Source: Rhyzopertha dominica
Taxonomy: Eukaryota > Arthropoda > Insecta > Coleoptera > Bostrichidae
Reading direction: 5' to 3'
Length of the DNA: 64,000 nucleotides
Assembly: GCA_025024175.1 (NCBI GenBank)
Contig: QCXZ01000064.1
Coordinates: 16,306,001 to 16,370,000 of the forward strand
Shown: positions 47,669 to 60,794 of the stretch, one piece after another
Layout of the letters: each line of letters begins with the position of its first letter
Numbering within the stretch: position 1 is the stretch's first letter
The notes under the pieces: model-generated
Database searches by the model: none
Seen by the model: the letters and a program-made list of their open reading frames with translations, nothing else
What the model was told of the DNA's origin: nothing
Translations under genes and position numbers: made by a program

Positions 47669-50063
47669 TCGGTTACCAATAGCGGCTCCGGCCGTCAAAG
47701 CTTTAATCACTTTATTACTTCAGAGAAATTTATAAGTTTATTATACTTTAATAATCCTAAACCTAGGTAAACGATCTTAACTATTTTTAGGGAAGTGAAG
47801 ATATAAAACAGTGCATAAAATAACGAAAAGAATCTGCAACTACAGTACAACCTCCCGAAGGAAGTAACATTATTATAAATCATCCTCACAATTGAATCAT
47901 TTTGAATTAAACATATTAACAGCTAGTTTAATCTTTATAAATATAAAGTAACAATTTCGTTCTTTCAACTAATAAAGAGTTACCTGTACTGCTATTGTTA
48001 ATTGTGTTAATTATATTTGCAGTAGACATCTATGCGTAAAGCAAAAACAGACATACACCGTAATAATCTGCGCCTCCTTGTGTATCAATGGAGATTGTTT
48101 GCCCCAGCATGTCAGATATTCGATAAAAAAATTGCTTGGTGTTAATTTTTACATTGGTATTAAAGTATTAAAGAACTAGCTATAACGCTCAAAGCAATGA
48201 AAAATGTTTGACAAGCTCTGGTTCAATAGTCAAATTTAATACAAAAATATATAGAGTGGAATACACGATAAAATCTATGTTTAAAGAGTAAAAGTCAGAC
48301 GATTTTCAAGAGACGATTTTTTAATATATCAATAAAAATTTCTGAATCCGGCTAAATTTCAGCTAAAGTGGTATACCTAGATGGCAAAAAGCACAAGATA
48401 TTAAACTGTTTCAAATTATTCGTGGTTCTATGAAACGATTGTTTTGTACAACATTGTTAGTCTGACCTTAAATACTGATATTTTATGAACACATGTGTTG
48501 TTATACTTTATCGTACAATTTTAGTATATCCATGTATAATCTTACTAGAGGTAAATATTGCTCCAATTATATTTAGCTCTTTTCAAACTGATAGTTTTAC
48601 TTCAATTTTAAGCTTTAACATACATATGTGAAGCTTCCCAATTAAATCTTTTCGAAATTTAAAGGGCCATTTCAACCACAGGACACGGTTATGCACATAC
48701 CAAAGCTTTTTCTTGATTAAGATTAGTTACGTTGCGTGATGGGGAGCAGTAATGGTCCAAAGGGGCTACGTGTTTTTCAATTTAACAGCGGTGTTCCTGG
48801 ATTCCTTCAACAACGGGTGGCAATCGCTAAATTAAATTAAATAGAAACTTCTTCGGCAGGTTTGATTCCTTCCAATTAATTAAATTGACGCTCTCTCCGG
48901 GAAGTAGCGGTCTCCTTACTTTTACTGGATATTTATTAATAGGAAAGTGCGTTTAATAATATGCTGCATGATGACAAGTTGTCCGATAAAAACAGAAGAA
49001 GGGCATTTCTGCAATTGCTAATAGGCTGCAGTGTATACTTTTGTAAACTGTAGGTGCACAACTTATATAAGTGCAAATTCTTGCAACAGACAAAGATAAC
49101 TAGATCTTCTAAGCTTTCTAAACGCTAATAATGTAAAGGACTTCTGGAATCTTCCGCATTTTATACTTGGTTCAACGTGGATAGAAAAAGCCCGAGGTAC
49201 TAAGCGGTCCAGAGGTGGTGGATGGTCTCTACTGACAAATATATATTAAAGGGAAGTTTTCCATTAATTAAACTTACATTAAGTAATTGTGCGCGTCATA
49301 CTATACGAGCATAAAATACATTTTTTAGAACCTGAACTCTGAATATATTTACTGCAATTAAAAATCAATTGAAGGTCGAGGTTTAACAATGTGAAACTGA
49401 TAGATAAATAACTTGATGTCAAGATAATTATATGAAATTGCGTACTACATGCTTATCAAACTGCGGGTATAAAATCCTATTTTCCAATAAGAAGCAATTT
49501 TAACAGACAGATTCATTAAATGTTCCTGTAAATATGTACCATTACTTTGTAAAATATAAGTTATGTAAAAAATGCTACGCTTGTTTTTTTGTTAATACAA
49601 TATTCAACTTTTTACTTCCACTTTTAGCGTGTTCCATTCCTTCAGCTGTCGGAGCCTAAAAGAAGACCTAAAACAAAAATGATTATAAATTGTTTGTTAT
49701 CACAAATTACAAAGCAAGTGCTCCAGTGAGGTTGTTTTAAATTTTATTACATGTAACTGAAAACCTGTTAATTTACTTATCAGTCAAAATGTATGCTCAT
49801 GTTTTCCACGCAGCTTCCTACTGAATTTTAAGGTTCCTGTAATAAAACAATTATTCCCCGATAGTTCCATGCTTACTTTTAGATGTGTGTTTCATGGCTT
49901 GCAATAGTGACAGTAAAACAACATTTAGTATTTAATTTGCGATTTATTACGTATTCCCTTATTGCTGATAAATTATCATTTCGATAGAAAGCTAAAGTCA
50001 AGTAGACGTATTCAAGTCCTTGCTAGCTTTTTACTTTTTGACGAATGTCATCAATTTCTTACA
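47669..50063. other. Intergenic sequence with an enhancer-like patch
   Basis: No gene. The 48650-49000 part is GC-richer, with a palindromic homeodomain-type run CCAATTAATTAAATTG (48872-48887), a Runx-type ACCACAG (about 48675) and GCTAAATTAAATTAAAT (about 48828). Flanking DNA is ordinary AT-rich sequence. Confidence 0.35.
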
Positions 50064-50544
50064 TGAACAATATTATTCATCGACTAAAGCAGATCACGGG
50101 TCTTTTAATTGGCTTCTTACTTACTGCGTACTTCTGACTTAATTCCTTTTTATTTAATCACCTGTGTCAAATACACTAGGTAGGTAGTATTTTAACACTA
50201 ATAATTCACTAAATTGCTATACTGCAAACACGAGCACTAAGAGCACCTGCTTCACTAAGCCTTTCGCTCTGTTCACTCGGTTGATAACCTATATTCAAAT
50301 TCAGAACTGCTCGCATCCTTTCTGTTGGACTATTTATACCCCCAGAAGTCACATATTCCCATCGCTATCCAAACTTTGCGAAGGTTCCATTGATAGAATT
50401 TACTGGAGTCGACATCCCTGCCATCTGTTGGTTGCTAGGATCACCACCCGCAGTGCTTGCGCAGATGGCGTTGATTCTGCTAGCATGCAGCTACCGATAA
50501 CTCTACTTAAAGGAGTAACGATCTTTGCCATCTGTCGTGCTACA
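50064..50544 (-). mobile_element. LTR of the 28.9-kb family (minus orientation)
   Basis: Read on the minus strand, it begins TGTAGCACGACAGATGGC and ends at a TTCA near 50064. It carries TATAAATAG (complement at 50330-50338) and AATAAA (complement at 50149-50154). It aligns in order with 28876-29385: the CAGCGCCA/CAACGCCA word near the start, CCCTAGC/TCCTAGC and ATAGATGGCAGG/ACAGATGGCAGG, the TATA region, GAGCGAAAGGCTTAGTGAA, GTGTATTTGACA and AAATAAAAAGG. The overlapping frames (61-112 codons) are not genes. No target duplication or partner LTR was found, so it is a solo or fragmentary LTR. Confidence 0.7.
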
Positions 50545-53037
50545 AAAATGGCCCTCTTTAGAAAAAGGATGTATAGAGGTTTCAAAAATTATTTTTACCT
50601 TCTTTTGTGCAACGCATAATAATACCCATGTAATAGGAGGGCGTGACATAGGAAAATCTAATATAAACTTTCAGTATGCTCTGAACAGTTACAACACGGA
50701 ATATGTTAGATGCTCTATTTTTAAAATTAAGTACTGTTTCACAAGTTTCATTTACTATTTAAGTGTTATTAAACTAACCACAGTTTTATTTTTGCCAAAT
50801 TTGTTATTTAACATTTTCTTTGGCGGAATTTAAGGTCGCTTAGAGTAGAAAAACAAATAAATGTGCGGTAGAACACAGCTTCTTAGTTGTTATATTATAT
50901 TAATAAGCATTGCCATTACACGGTAATTATATACTTATAACGATAAGCCGAATGGTTAGTATCTGTATTTTTTTAACTTAAAATGAAGGTAAAACCTAAC
51001 GTTTTCCTATTAAAAAGGAAATAGTGTCGCATTGTGCTTACCTTTTTCAAAATTTATACACTTAACATGGGGCGCCCTCTATCCGTGTAAAGCTTGAATC
51101 CGCCGGCAAAAAGAGGGACGCTACCCAATCATTTGTTCGACATCCTTAGTGGAGTTATTCGTACATGCAGCAATATCAATAAAATACCTAATAAACTCTA
51201 CAGGTAATAACAATAAAATGTCAAAATAAGAGAAACATATCGCACCCTCCAAATTTAACAAACACCAGATTACAAGAAAAAACCGCTGCAAATTGAATTA
51301 ATATTGCACATCCAATTGTCAAAATGACATTTACGTTTTTATTTCTTATACTATACGATTAGGTATTAGGTTTTGAGTATTTTTTCTCTCTACACATTTT
51401 TTTCTATGACAAACAGTGCTCGTGATATTAGCAAAAACATAAAAAATTTTAAAATCGTTTTTTTCCAAAGAACTCGAAAATTAGTAACTTAACAAAAAAA
51501 TCAGAAGTGTGCTTTCTGATCAGAAATTTGATTTTCTATATAATACTAAAATTAAAAAAAAATCGTACGAGCAGGGTCCTAGACACGTTTTTTGGAAATA
51601 TTTCGAAAATGCCAAAATTTTGGATAAATTTTCTAAGACACCTTTTGTGAGAAATTTTATTTCCTATCTGACGGCAATTTTCATTTTTTGAATATATTAA
51701 ATATATTCGGAGATATTTAGGAAAAACCGTTTTCTTTAAGTGACGCTTTTTTGCTAATATCTTCAAAACAGTTTGCTGCAGCGAAAATTTATAAGAACGA
51801 ATAATACTCGCAGTTATATTATTAATCACATACTAAAACGAAAAAAAACATAAAAAAATAAAAATTTGCAAAAAGGGTAGCTACCCCCAAATTTCGCCCC
51901 CCATCCCGATATTCTACTTACCCCACAAACAATAGGTCGCTTTGGTTAGTTGAGTTTTAAACGTTTGCCAAATTTCAAGTTCATATATTAAGTTTTTCGA
52001 AAGTTATCGTGTCCACAAACAAAACCACAGACACACAGACAAGAAATTTGTTTTTGCTCAAATTTTGAAAAATTTTTCGCGGGACAATACTTCCCATCCG
52101 TTGCATGTGCAAGTAATTAATTGATGCTTTGTTAATTAAGAATTTTTTGCAATTTTGTGCTTGCTGCCCAATTATATTTGCATTTTTGAGTTACATTTGT
52201 TGTAGGGCACTACTGTGGTTGAGCAATGTGCATACCCACAGCTTGCACATCTATTTCCTATACCATTTCTCTCTCTGTAGTAGATCTAAACTGTACTGAC
52301 GAGCTGTAACAACAGCAAAACCACCCCACTTGCAGTTGGTTGCAATCCAAGGCGCAGACATAAATTTTAGATTGAACTCTTATAACCATCAAAAGCAACT
52401 TTTCAAAACACGTCTATTCCTATTTTGTAAAAAAATAGTTTTTATATGTTATTTTGAAAAGTTCTTTATGTTGGTACGTATTCAGTGTGCATTAAAGCAC
52501 ACCTATTCCCACTAAAAAAGGTTGCCAAGTTATGGCGGTAATTCCAGCAGTACTTGCATTTCATATAACACTAAATCCATATTACGTCACATGATCCTGT
52601 CCCAACTAATCAGGCTTTAGCTTTAACAGTAGTATTAAAGTAATAAGCATTAATGTGAATTTCTAAAGCAAGAAAAGTATTTGACTCAGTAATTGGTGTC
52701 AGTGTAGAAGCATGCAAGTGAGTTTGGCTACGAAAAAATCTATGCAATTCCTAAGTGCTACCACTTAATAATTTCTGTAACATTAGATACCTATCAAGCC
52801 AAGGATCATTTATGGAAAAATGCTACACCACCTTGTCAGCAAAGTAGTCCTTTGTGTTACTGCTAAAAATTACCGACAGTGTGTATTCTAAAGCTAAACG
52901 TAAAGTTCTTTCAAAATCAAACAGGGCAGAACAAGATAAAAAAAAATATCAATTTTGACGACAGTAAATCTACTAAAACGAAGAAGCTGAAGTAAAGTTG
53001 CTGCAAAAAGGCCGAGGAAAACCAATCGCTTTCTTCT
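50545..53037. other. Intergenic sequence containing a probable unclassified repeat
   Basis: No gene is supported. From about 51240 to 52100 there are poly-A/T tracts, followed by AAATTTCAAGTTCATAT, TTTCGAAAGTTATCGTG and ACAGACACACAGACAAG. This arrangement reminds me of dispersed repeats common in insect genomes, but I cannot classify it or define its ends. Minus- and plus-strand frames at 51509-51829 fall within it. Confidence 0.35.
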
Positions 53038-53412
53038 TTTCGGCAGAAAACAAAAACTAAGTTTGCTCAGTCTTTCCAGAAGTTTTTTGGAATTGATCAC
53101 AGAAGTACGAACACTATTGTAGATGGTGTTATCTCAGGTGAAGGGGTGCAAGACAGAAGAGGGGAAGATAACATCAAATTGAAAAAAATATGATGATAAA
53201 AACAGTGTTTACAATTTAACTTCAGAGCTAAATGCCAAAGAAAGCATTATTCGAGAAACAAGGGCCAAAGACTTATCTGCCTTCTACGACTTTGAACATG
53301 AACAAATTCTTTCAGTTATATAATGGTTCTGATCGTGCCTCATCAAGAGTAAACAAAACATTTCTTGCATATATTATATATTTACAACAAATTGTATTTG
53401 GGATTTGGCAGT
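53038..53412 (+). pseudogene. Decayed transposon-derived protein of an uncharacterised insect family
   Basis: Three consecutive frame-shifted pieces resemble one protein. The first contains KFAQSFQKFFGIDHRS and GEGVQDRRGED. The second contains RKHYSRNKGQR. The third contains YLPSTTLNMNKFFQLYNG. The order F...F.I, then G..DRRG, HYSR, YL...LN....LY is characteristic, as I recall it, of a repetitive family of uncharacterised insect proteins with a presumed RNase H-like nuclease fold. The later part of the family, including the acidic nuclease core, is not visible. No start codon is assigned. Two or more frameshifts make this non-functional. Function of the family is unknown to me. Confidence 0.5.
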
Positions 53413-56400
53413 TCTACATCAAACACATAAAGTTATTGCTATACGTTCAAAAGTTATATTTAGGTCTGTCAACATGTCAGAGAAAATTAGGCACCCATAG
53501 CAAAAATTGGTAGTTATAGACTAAGAGCTAAAACATTTCATAAAATAATTAAAGGAAATTTATGTGACTGGTTTTCATACGTGCAAACCTCTTGGTACAA
53601 GGCATGGTTATCGGTAGATACAACCACACAAGCAATTAAAATTCCATTCGAATGTTTTTAAGCAACGAACTTGTGGCGACCAAGAATATGAACAACCTTG
53701 CGATTGCTTAGATGAGGAACATTCAAAAGAGCATTTAGTTGTGAACGCTGGATAACTTCCGAATTGCACTGATTTGCGGAACCCCCAGGAACCCCAGGTT
53801 TCAAGAAACACAAGGACACCGGCTCTACTCAATGCACGAACCGCATTATACGCATTCGATTGATTTAGATGTGATAGGTGTAAACCTTCTACTATTTATA
53901 CCTACACATACTTTCTGTAAAAGAGTAGCTTACAAGCTGCGTAGAAAGCAAACTGCTGGCTCGTACCCTTCAATCTCCTTTTTGCAGCTTTGCAAAGTTC
54001 AATGTTTACTGTAGTTTACTATTTGGTTTTATATTTACTGGCTTATAACTAATTGAGCATTGCAATCAAATAAAAAGTTTTATTCCTACTAGTTGCTAGT
54101 TGTTTAGGACTATATGGGTAAATACTTCTTTTCGAGAGCTGCAAAGCGAACCATTAGAGGTACTTCCTAGTTTAGGTTATATTGGATACTTTTCTGAAAA
54201 GTTTTGGATGCAGGGAGAGAGTGCTGTCTTTAGTTAGATCTATTTAAGATTGTGTGATTTAACGGTAGGCCATACTTCAGGCACGGGATAATTGAGTCTT
54301 CTAATTAGTCAGTTTTCAGTTATAAGCTTTATCTCCCAACTTAAACAACTTTATTGACAGATCTGTTTTGTCCTTTTCGATAACTACGTAACTTCCCCAT
54401 CATGTCCGTACTTTAATGATTAAATATCTAACTGTTGCGTGTTTATCGTAGCTCATTCATTTTAAAGTTACATCATCCGGTCAGGTGCTTTGTTCTTAGC
54501 AGACTACTACTCTATCAAGTTTAATGAAAAAACAACGCTTCTCGCCACCGAAGAGAGGGTGAAAAGTTTACGTACCGAAGGTAAATGAAAACTTTTTTAA
54601 TAGATGCTCTCGGGATTTGAAATGTCTGCTAAGCTGAGCATTATATAACTTGTACTTACTGACCCGTACACCTCAAAGAGCAAATAAAAAGTCAGCAAGG
54701 ACGCGTACACCCCAACACTGTTTGGATTCCAGCGGGATCAAAATTAAATAAGGAGATGAAAGAATAAATCAAGTTCAGTGCAATATGAGATGGTTCAAAC
54801 AAATTCCAGAGCAAGTTGGTTCAGAAGAAGGATATTAGGCTCGACTCGGCCTTTTTAATAACTCACGATTTTCAGGGTTTCCTCGTTGCTCCCGGCTCGA
54901 ATGGATTTACTGGCGGCTTGGGATCCCTTGTTTACCGTGCGTGCAAGAAACCAGCGCCCCAAATGAAATGAAATTGCCAGGGAAGTGTTAACTTGTAATC
55001 TACAACGCTATAAAGTATTTCTCCCTTTAATTTTCAACATAAATGTCAAGTGGATAATTGCTCTTGATATCTAGTGCCTCTCGCTTACCTAGCCTCCCTT
55101 TAAGCTACTCAAAATTTTATGACATGCGGACTGGTTCGGATTTTAGGACCCTCACTTTCAGCAACCATCTCTCAATGTATTTCTCTCTTCCTGGTTTCAG
55201 TCTCGTACAAGCGATTTTACAATAATGTGATTATAATCATATTTGTAATAAATATTTGATATAATATCTCAATGTCTATGAACTGAAAGTAATATACGAG
55301 TATGATATATGTACCTACCAGAGCAAACTGTTACCTACACACTAGAATAGAATAGAATAGAAGTATATAGAAAAATTATTGTTATAAGAAGTCTTTATTT
55401 AATGATATGGTATGTGCTGACACCAAAGTTAATAATTATCGTAAACTATATTGACACAAGATATGGCATCACCGAAACAGTGAAACCACGAAGAAGCGAA
55501 ATTGAAAAATATAAACATGTTTATGTAAATATTCTCTTAAAACAAAAAGGTAGGTATTCTCAACTATAACAAAGCCAACTATAGTTTCCAATAAAAAAAT
55601 GCAAGTTTATATCACAAAAATTTGACCCCCTAAAAAGTTGTGAGTGCGCCTCTAGATTGAAAATAAAAATATCTATACAAATGTTTTCACGGTTTGTTTG
55701 GTATTTACATACTCAAGCGAAATGTTACATTATTCAAAAGTTGGCTATAACTGTAAAATAAAAGACGATAAACAGAAAAGTAAGACAGTAATGTCGAAAT
55801 CGCAAACCTTTAGTATTAATAGCAAATTTTATTTTGCATATTTTTTTTAAGTACGCTTTTTCATATTTGTCAAGGTCTTTCCACGATTTGGAGAATCTGT
55901 CTGAGCGCCATCATTTTCTTATTTACTGTTACACATCGATTTCAGCCTCTGCTGTGACGTCACGCTATACCGTTCCAGGCTCATCAAACTGTCGAAGGCT
56001 CCGGCCTGGCAAATAAGCAAAAATAGGTAGGGGAACGACGAGGTGGGCGTCAGTTGTGCTAAAGTGAGAAACCAAATTAAAAATCCGCCATTAGCGTTTA
56101 ATCTTTTATTTTGAAGACTAATAGAGACTTAGTCATTAATTTTGGAAACGCGATAAAAACCTGGTCTTGGAAAATGGATTTGGATGTTTTGGTGTAGCCA
56201 TAAAATGTTTTAGCGGAATTCAATCTAAAATGCGTAGCTAATTTTGTGTGATATTTTAGAATAACCTAAAACAAGTATTATTACATCAGCCATTCTCTCA
56301 TCGAAGCTAGGAATGCTTGTTAGTAGGAAGCGTCGCTGCTGAATTAAATGAGTCTCCGGAGCCTGTGAGCAGCTTTTCAGGAAATTATAACCTTCCCTGT

Positions 56401-57989
56401 TGACGCAAAGAATCCTCACAATGCGTCCGTTCACGCCAGATTTCCAATACCCCTCTATATGCCGTTAAATTCCAACACTTTAAGTCCGAGTTTATTTGAA
56501 GTGAGTTCGAATAACATGCATGTTTCAGACGGCAGATCCATTATTATCGGAGCACAAACATGTGAGGACGATATATTTCGATATGTAAAGTACGGGGGTC
56601 TTTTGCGAAAGCTGAATCTCTTGATGCGAGTGCACCCTTGATAAATGATGACGTGGCACAAGGAACTTGCATATTGATTTACATGAAAATAGTGCTGAAA
56701 GAAACAAGTCGCAATGGCGTGTGACATAGATATTACTTCGGTTTGATTTACGAGGAATGCCTCAGGACAAATTGGTTCTGTTTGAAGTGTAGCAGATTCC
56801 TGATATAAGTTATGTGCATTGTGTCTGCGAGGATGCAGCTGAATTTTAATTTCATGTTATGAACTGGCGCTCCCTTCGCCTGACGCGATGAATCTGTTTG
56901 CTCTCTTCGTGTCGGGGGAGAACAAAAATAAGAACAGAAACATGGTTGATTATAATGTCTTCTAACTATATTTAGTTGATGTTTACTTATTTCTCGTTGT
57001 ACGAAAAATTTTACTAACTGCCCAAGAATTAGTAAATTAGAAACTGTGTTCTTATCTTTACAGTTATGCAGGAGAAGAGTATTTGAAAATATACAGGTTA
57101 TCCTAAAAAGTGTTGTGTTGACTGTACCGTAATTTGTTAATGGTAGCGTATGTTTCGACTTTTCAGTTCCTAATAAAAACAACCAATTTAAAAGAATACA
57201 TGATATTGTTTATAACAGAAGGCAACAGTATTTTGCCAAAGTTAGTGAATAAACATTAACTATTTTCCTACTTCTTCCAATAGTAACAAAATATATAGGG
57301 TGTTAACGGTTAGCAGATAAGCCTCCAAAAAGGGAACAACAGAAAATTTGCTTAGGTTATATAGGCAATAGTAGATAGAATAAACGATCCCCTACGACCA
57401 ATCAATAATATTTGCTATACCTACAATTGATGGCTTTTGTTCAATAATTCCAATTGGATAATTTTCAGTAGTTTTTCTAGTTCAGTTTCTAGTTCAGTTT
57501 TTTTTTAACTGTTACTAATATCAGCCATATCCCTAGGGTCTTCTGTGGTGTGTGTGCGTGAAGTGTGAAACGAGGTGTGGGATTGGTTGGTCAAGTAGAG
57601 GACGGGGAGTCAGGTCGTCAGTACCACGAATTATTCAATATATAATTGTAGTGGCCTCAAATAAAATAGTGACTCCAGGTTTTTAAGCGGTGAGATATAC
57701 TACCATAAAAGCAGACTTAGTGGTTGACCCCTTGACCGTAATGTAGCGAAAAGTATGGAAAGGTGGAATAGCGCGTGCATACCGAAGGCTTTACGTGAAA
57801 ATCAAAAGTGAAAACGTATAGGGTATCGCCTGCCAAGGAACTTGTGAAAATGGCAAAACGGCTTTTCCGCAATTTCTGCGATTTGCATCTGAATCATGAT
57901 GACGCATGTGCGTGAATCGCGCGTAGCAATGGTTCATTGTTCAATGAGCAGTGTACCGCGTTATCAGCAAGCAGCTGAAAATGAAGGCC
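53413..57989. other. Intergenic sequence with enhancer-like patches
   Basis: No gene is recognised. 54540-55030 and 56270-56660 are GC-richer, stop-poor patches. The first includes a forkhead-type TGTTTAC at 54929-54935. A TAGAA pentanucleotide repeat lies at about 55343-55362. The 144-codon frame on the minus strand at 56748-57182 is the longest in the window but has no recognisable domain, and it ends in ordinary AT-rich DNA. I do not call it. Confidence 0.35.
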
Positions 57990-58866
57990 AAGAACGGGGA
58001 TCCGACGATGTATATTTACATATTCGGCGAGAACGAGAAGTGGTCAAGTGAGAGAAAGACCTAATCAATCGAGGCTGTGAACTACTAGTGCGCGAAGAGA
58101 ACTTCTGAACGAATCGCGTGGAATCGTAACCTGTTCAGCGAGTTCGGGCGTACATCATAGTGACAGAGTTCGACTCTGGAGGATCGAAGACGGCTCTGGC
58201 GGTGCAACAATGGATAAAGAAAATGAATCGTTGGCTCATTTTTACAGATGGGATGCACGTATTATATTGTATAATGCAATCACAAAATTAAAAGGCGCAT
58301 CCAAATTATGGTTTCGTAGCCTAGGAGAAGACATATCGGATTGGGACTTTTCCTATTTTACACACAACGTTGTAGATATGCATTACGATCTGAATCACAG
58401 GAAGAAATAGCCAAAAAAAAAACGTACACAAATTATGCGTATAACCTTCCTAGTAAACATTAGTGAATCCGCGTTGATAAAGTATGTCAGATCCGGACTA
58501 AATGACAAGGACTCGAACAAAACTTTGGCGATGACAAGTGTTTGTAGCTCACAAGAAATACTGACAAGAGTACTCACTTAGAAAAATACGTTGAAAAAAA
58601 AACAGAAAAATGTGCAAGCAAGACATAGTGCAAGACCAACGTCACCTAGAAGTGTGAACCAAAGGGAATTTAAGTCCAGCGATATAAAGTGTTTTAATTG
58701 CAACGAGTCAGGACATGCCCCAGACCACAAGGCAAAGGACGATGTAATGTGTGCTTGCGTGTAGGACATACTGATACGGAGTGTCCTAGTGCATTCAAAT
58801 GTAAAACAAATGAAGAGAAGAAACCTGCACAAGTTAAAAAGATTGATGCAGCTGAAACCCATCGGT
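57990..58866 (+). pseudogene. Ty3/gypsy retrotransposon Gag remnant with zinc knuckles
   Basis: Gag pieces appear in order in shifting frames. A charged helical segment (VYLHIRREREVV, about 58008) comes first. The capsid-like VQQWIKKMN (about 58202) and KLKGASKLWFRSLGEDI (about 58285) follow. Then come two retroviral-type zinc knuckles. Knuckle one starts CFNCNESGH (58690) but lacks its last Cys in frame. Knuckle two, CNVCLRVGHTDTEC (58743-58784), is a perfect C-X2-C-X4-H-X4-C. Several frameshifts and stops are present. In a live element Gag forms the particle and the knuckles bind RNA. No flanking LTRs were found. Confidence 0.8.
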
Positions 58867-58889
58867 AGTTCTAAAAACTTCTTGAAATA

Positions 58890-59500
58890 GACGGCAAATG
58901 AATTATGGCATACAATGCCTTAGGAAGTGAAGTTGTGACGATGCGGGGAAAGATAGCGGATGAACTTAAACTAATCTACGTACAGTGTTTGTGACCTTAC
59001 GTGGATTTGGTCAAAGTTCGTGTCAAACTCTGGCAAAAAAAACCTTACTTTTCGGAATAGACGATACCTTCATCGAATCAGAAGTGCTTATTATGCCGGA
59101 TGAATTTCAAGAAGATTCCATGACTATCAGGCGAACTGCTTTAAAGTTGTAAAGGTTATGAAGATGGAGGCCCCACGACCAGAGAACGGAACAGGCAACA
59201 ATCCAAATTGCTTAAGACGATAATAGAACCGGGACTTAATCAAAAATATCTAAATGTCGATTTCTGAATAAGCGAATAGACTTTCTCGGATACGAGTTAG
59301 ATGAAAACGGTATTAGACCAGGAAAACGTAAAGTATCGGTTATTACTAATTTCCCGTAGCCTACGAAGGTATATGAAGTGCGACAGTTTCTCGGGTTACG
59401 TAACTTTTTCCGTAGTTTCGTTCTGGGACATGCGCTCATGTCAAGGCCACTTATTCAACTTACAAGAAAAGATCATGAATTCACATGGCACTTTTGGCTC
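58890..59500 (+). pseudogene. Ty3/gypsy Pol remnant: protease and end of reverse transcriptase
   Basis: The protease core is visible as ALGSEVVTMRGKIADEL (about 58915-58965), where the catalytic D-(T/S)-G has decayed to A-L-G. Further on, KCRFLNKRIDFLGYELDENG (from about 59252) is the end of the reverse transcriptase palm/thumb, followed by VRQFLGLRNFFR and RPLIQLTRKDHEFTW, the connection to RNase H, with one in-frame stop. The catalytic YxDD region and most of the polymerase, expected between the two pieces, are missing, so a large internal deletion has removed them. RNase H and integrase are absent. Confidence 0.8.
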
Positions 59501-59570
59501 TTTCAAAATTCATACACCCGTAATGCGGTGCAACCTATTGACAATTCGTAGGAATTTGTAATACGGATGC

Positions 59571-60794
59571 TACAAAATTTATTTTATTATGTAGTGTTCT
59601 GTGGTGGAGTATCCGTAGTTCTAAGCTACAATAAATTTATTGAAAGGTTCTAGAGGACTGTTCTATATATCCATGCCTAGTATGTTTAATTTAACTTAAC
59701 AAGGTTTTTAGCTATTCTGTTTGTCAGTTTGAGTGCTTGTTGTAGACACCCTTTGTATTTTTTCCTTATCTTCCAAAAAGTGTGAAAATAGCTAATCCTT
59801 TTTCATTACATTTGTAGATTGTTATAATGGTGCTATGCGCTGTAGAATAATAGTTTATTAGTTGCATTTTCTATGAGAAAGGATTTTAAATATTTTTTCA
59901 AGACTTGCGATTATCTCGACAACTATAGCTATTTTCTATTTTGTCAAAGGCGCAAACAAAATTATATGGTGCTATTTCGAAAGCTAGGTGAGTAAGTTAG
60001 TTGTATTTTCGAGCTAAGCAACATTAAAGCTCAATTAGGATTACATTTCAAATTTTTTTCCTGCTTTGCTCTACATTACAACATTAGTAGCTACCAATCC
60101 AAAATGCTAGATATTTAAAAAAGAAAACCATTTGTGTTTTGTTAATGTGTCTTACGCCATACAATAACAACTGTGAGGTTAGTGCGTACAAAATTACGTA
60201 CTACTAGAAGCAATNCTCTATCTTTATCAAGATATTTGCCAAATATTGATTCTATCATACAAGAGAAAGTTGACAAGCGCAACTACCTAACTCCACGGTA
60301 ATATGTAGCAATGCTTCAAGATACCTCGCGTGATTCAATTCATTTATTACGGCTAACTGACTGCACTGGATGCCACTCATGGCTGAATGGCTTGCAGTGA
60401 ACGCGAGAGCAAATATTATTGTGCATTACTGATATTGGCATGTAAATTCGAGCGGGTAGGTGTACCCGCATTAATTTGTCAGATGTATTTCTGCTTTTGA
60501 CAAAGTGACGTAGAACATTACCCTTGCGTATAATGTCGACGACCGAGAATATTTAGGACGCTTCCACGGTTTCGATGCATACTCACTAAATTCGGAAATC
60601 GAAGGACTTTATTGTAAAATACCAAATGGTACTGTTTTGCTTTATAAATTTAATTAATTATTAATTATATAAAAATAGGTGTAACAGGTGTTCAATTGAA
60701 GCCAGCGTGAAAAGCTGATGTGATTTATTGCTTAGTACTAACATAACCTATTACTGTCATTTAGTGAAATTAGGCATTCCAAACCACGTAACCC
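59571..60794. other. Intergenic sequence, nothing firm
   Basis: No gene. 60350-60610 is GC-richer and non-repetitive, with words such as GGTAGGTGTACCCGC and CGCATTAATTTG, and could be regulatory. A single undetermined base is at 60215. Confidence 0.35.

Noticed and set aside
51240..52100. Repeat with TTTCGAAAGTTATCGTG and ACAGACACACAGACAAG words
   Set aside because: It feels familiar as an insect dispersed repeat, but I could not define ends, class or a second copy in the window.
56748..57182. Longest frame in the window, 144 codons on the minus strand
   Set aside because: No recognisable domain, no promoter or splice context, and a composition similar to flanking non-coding DNA.
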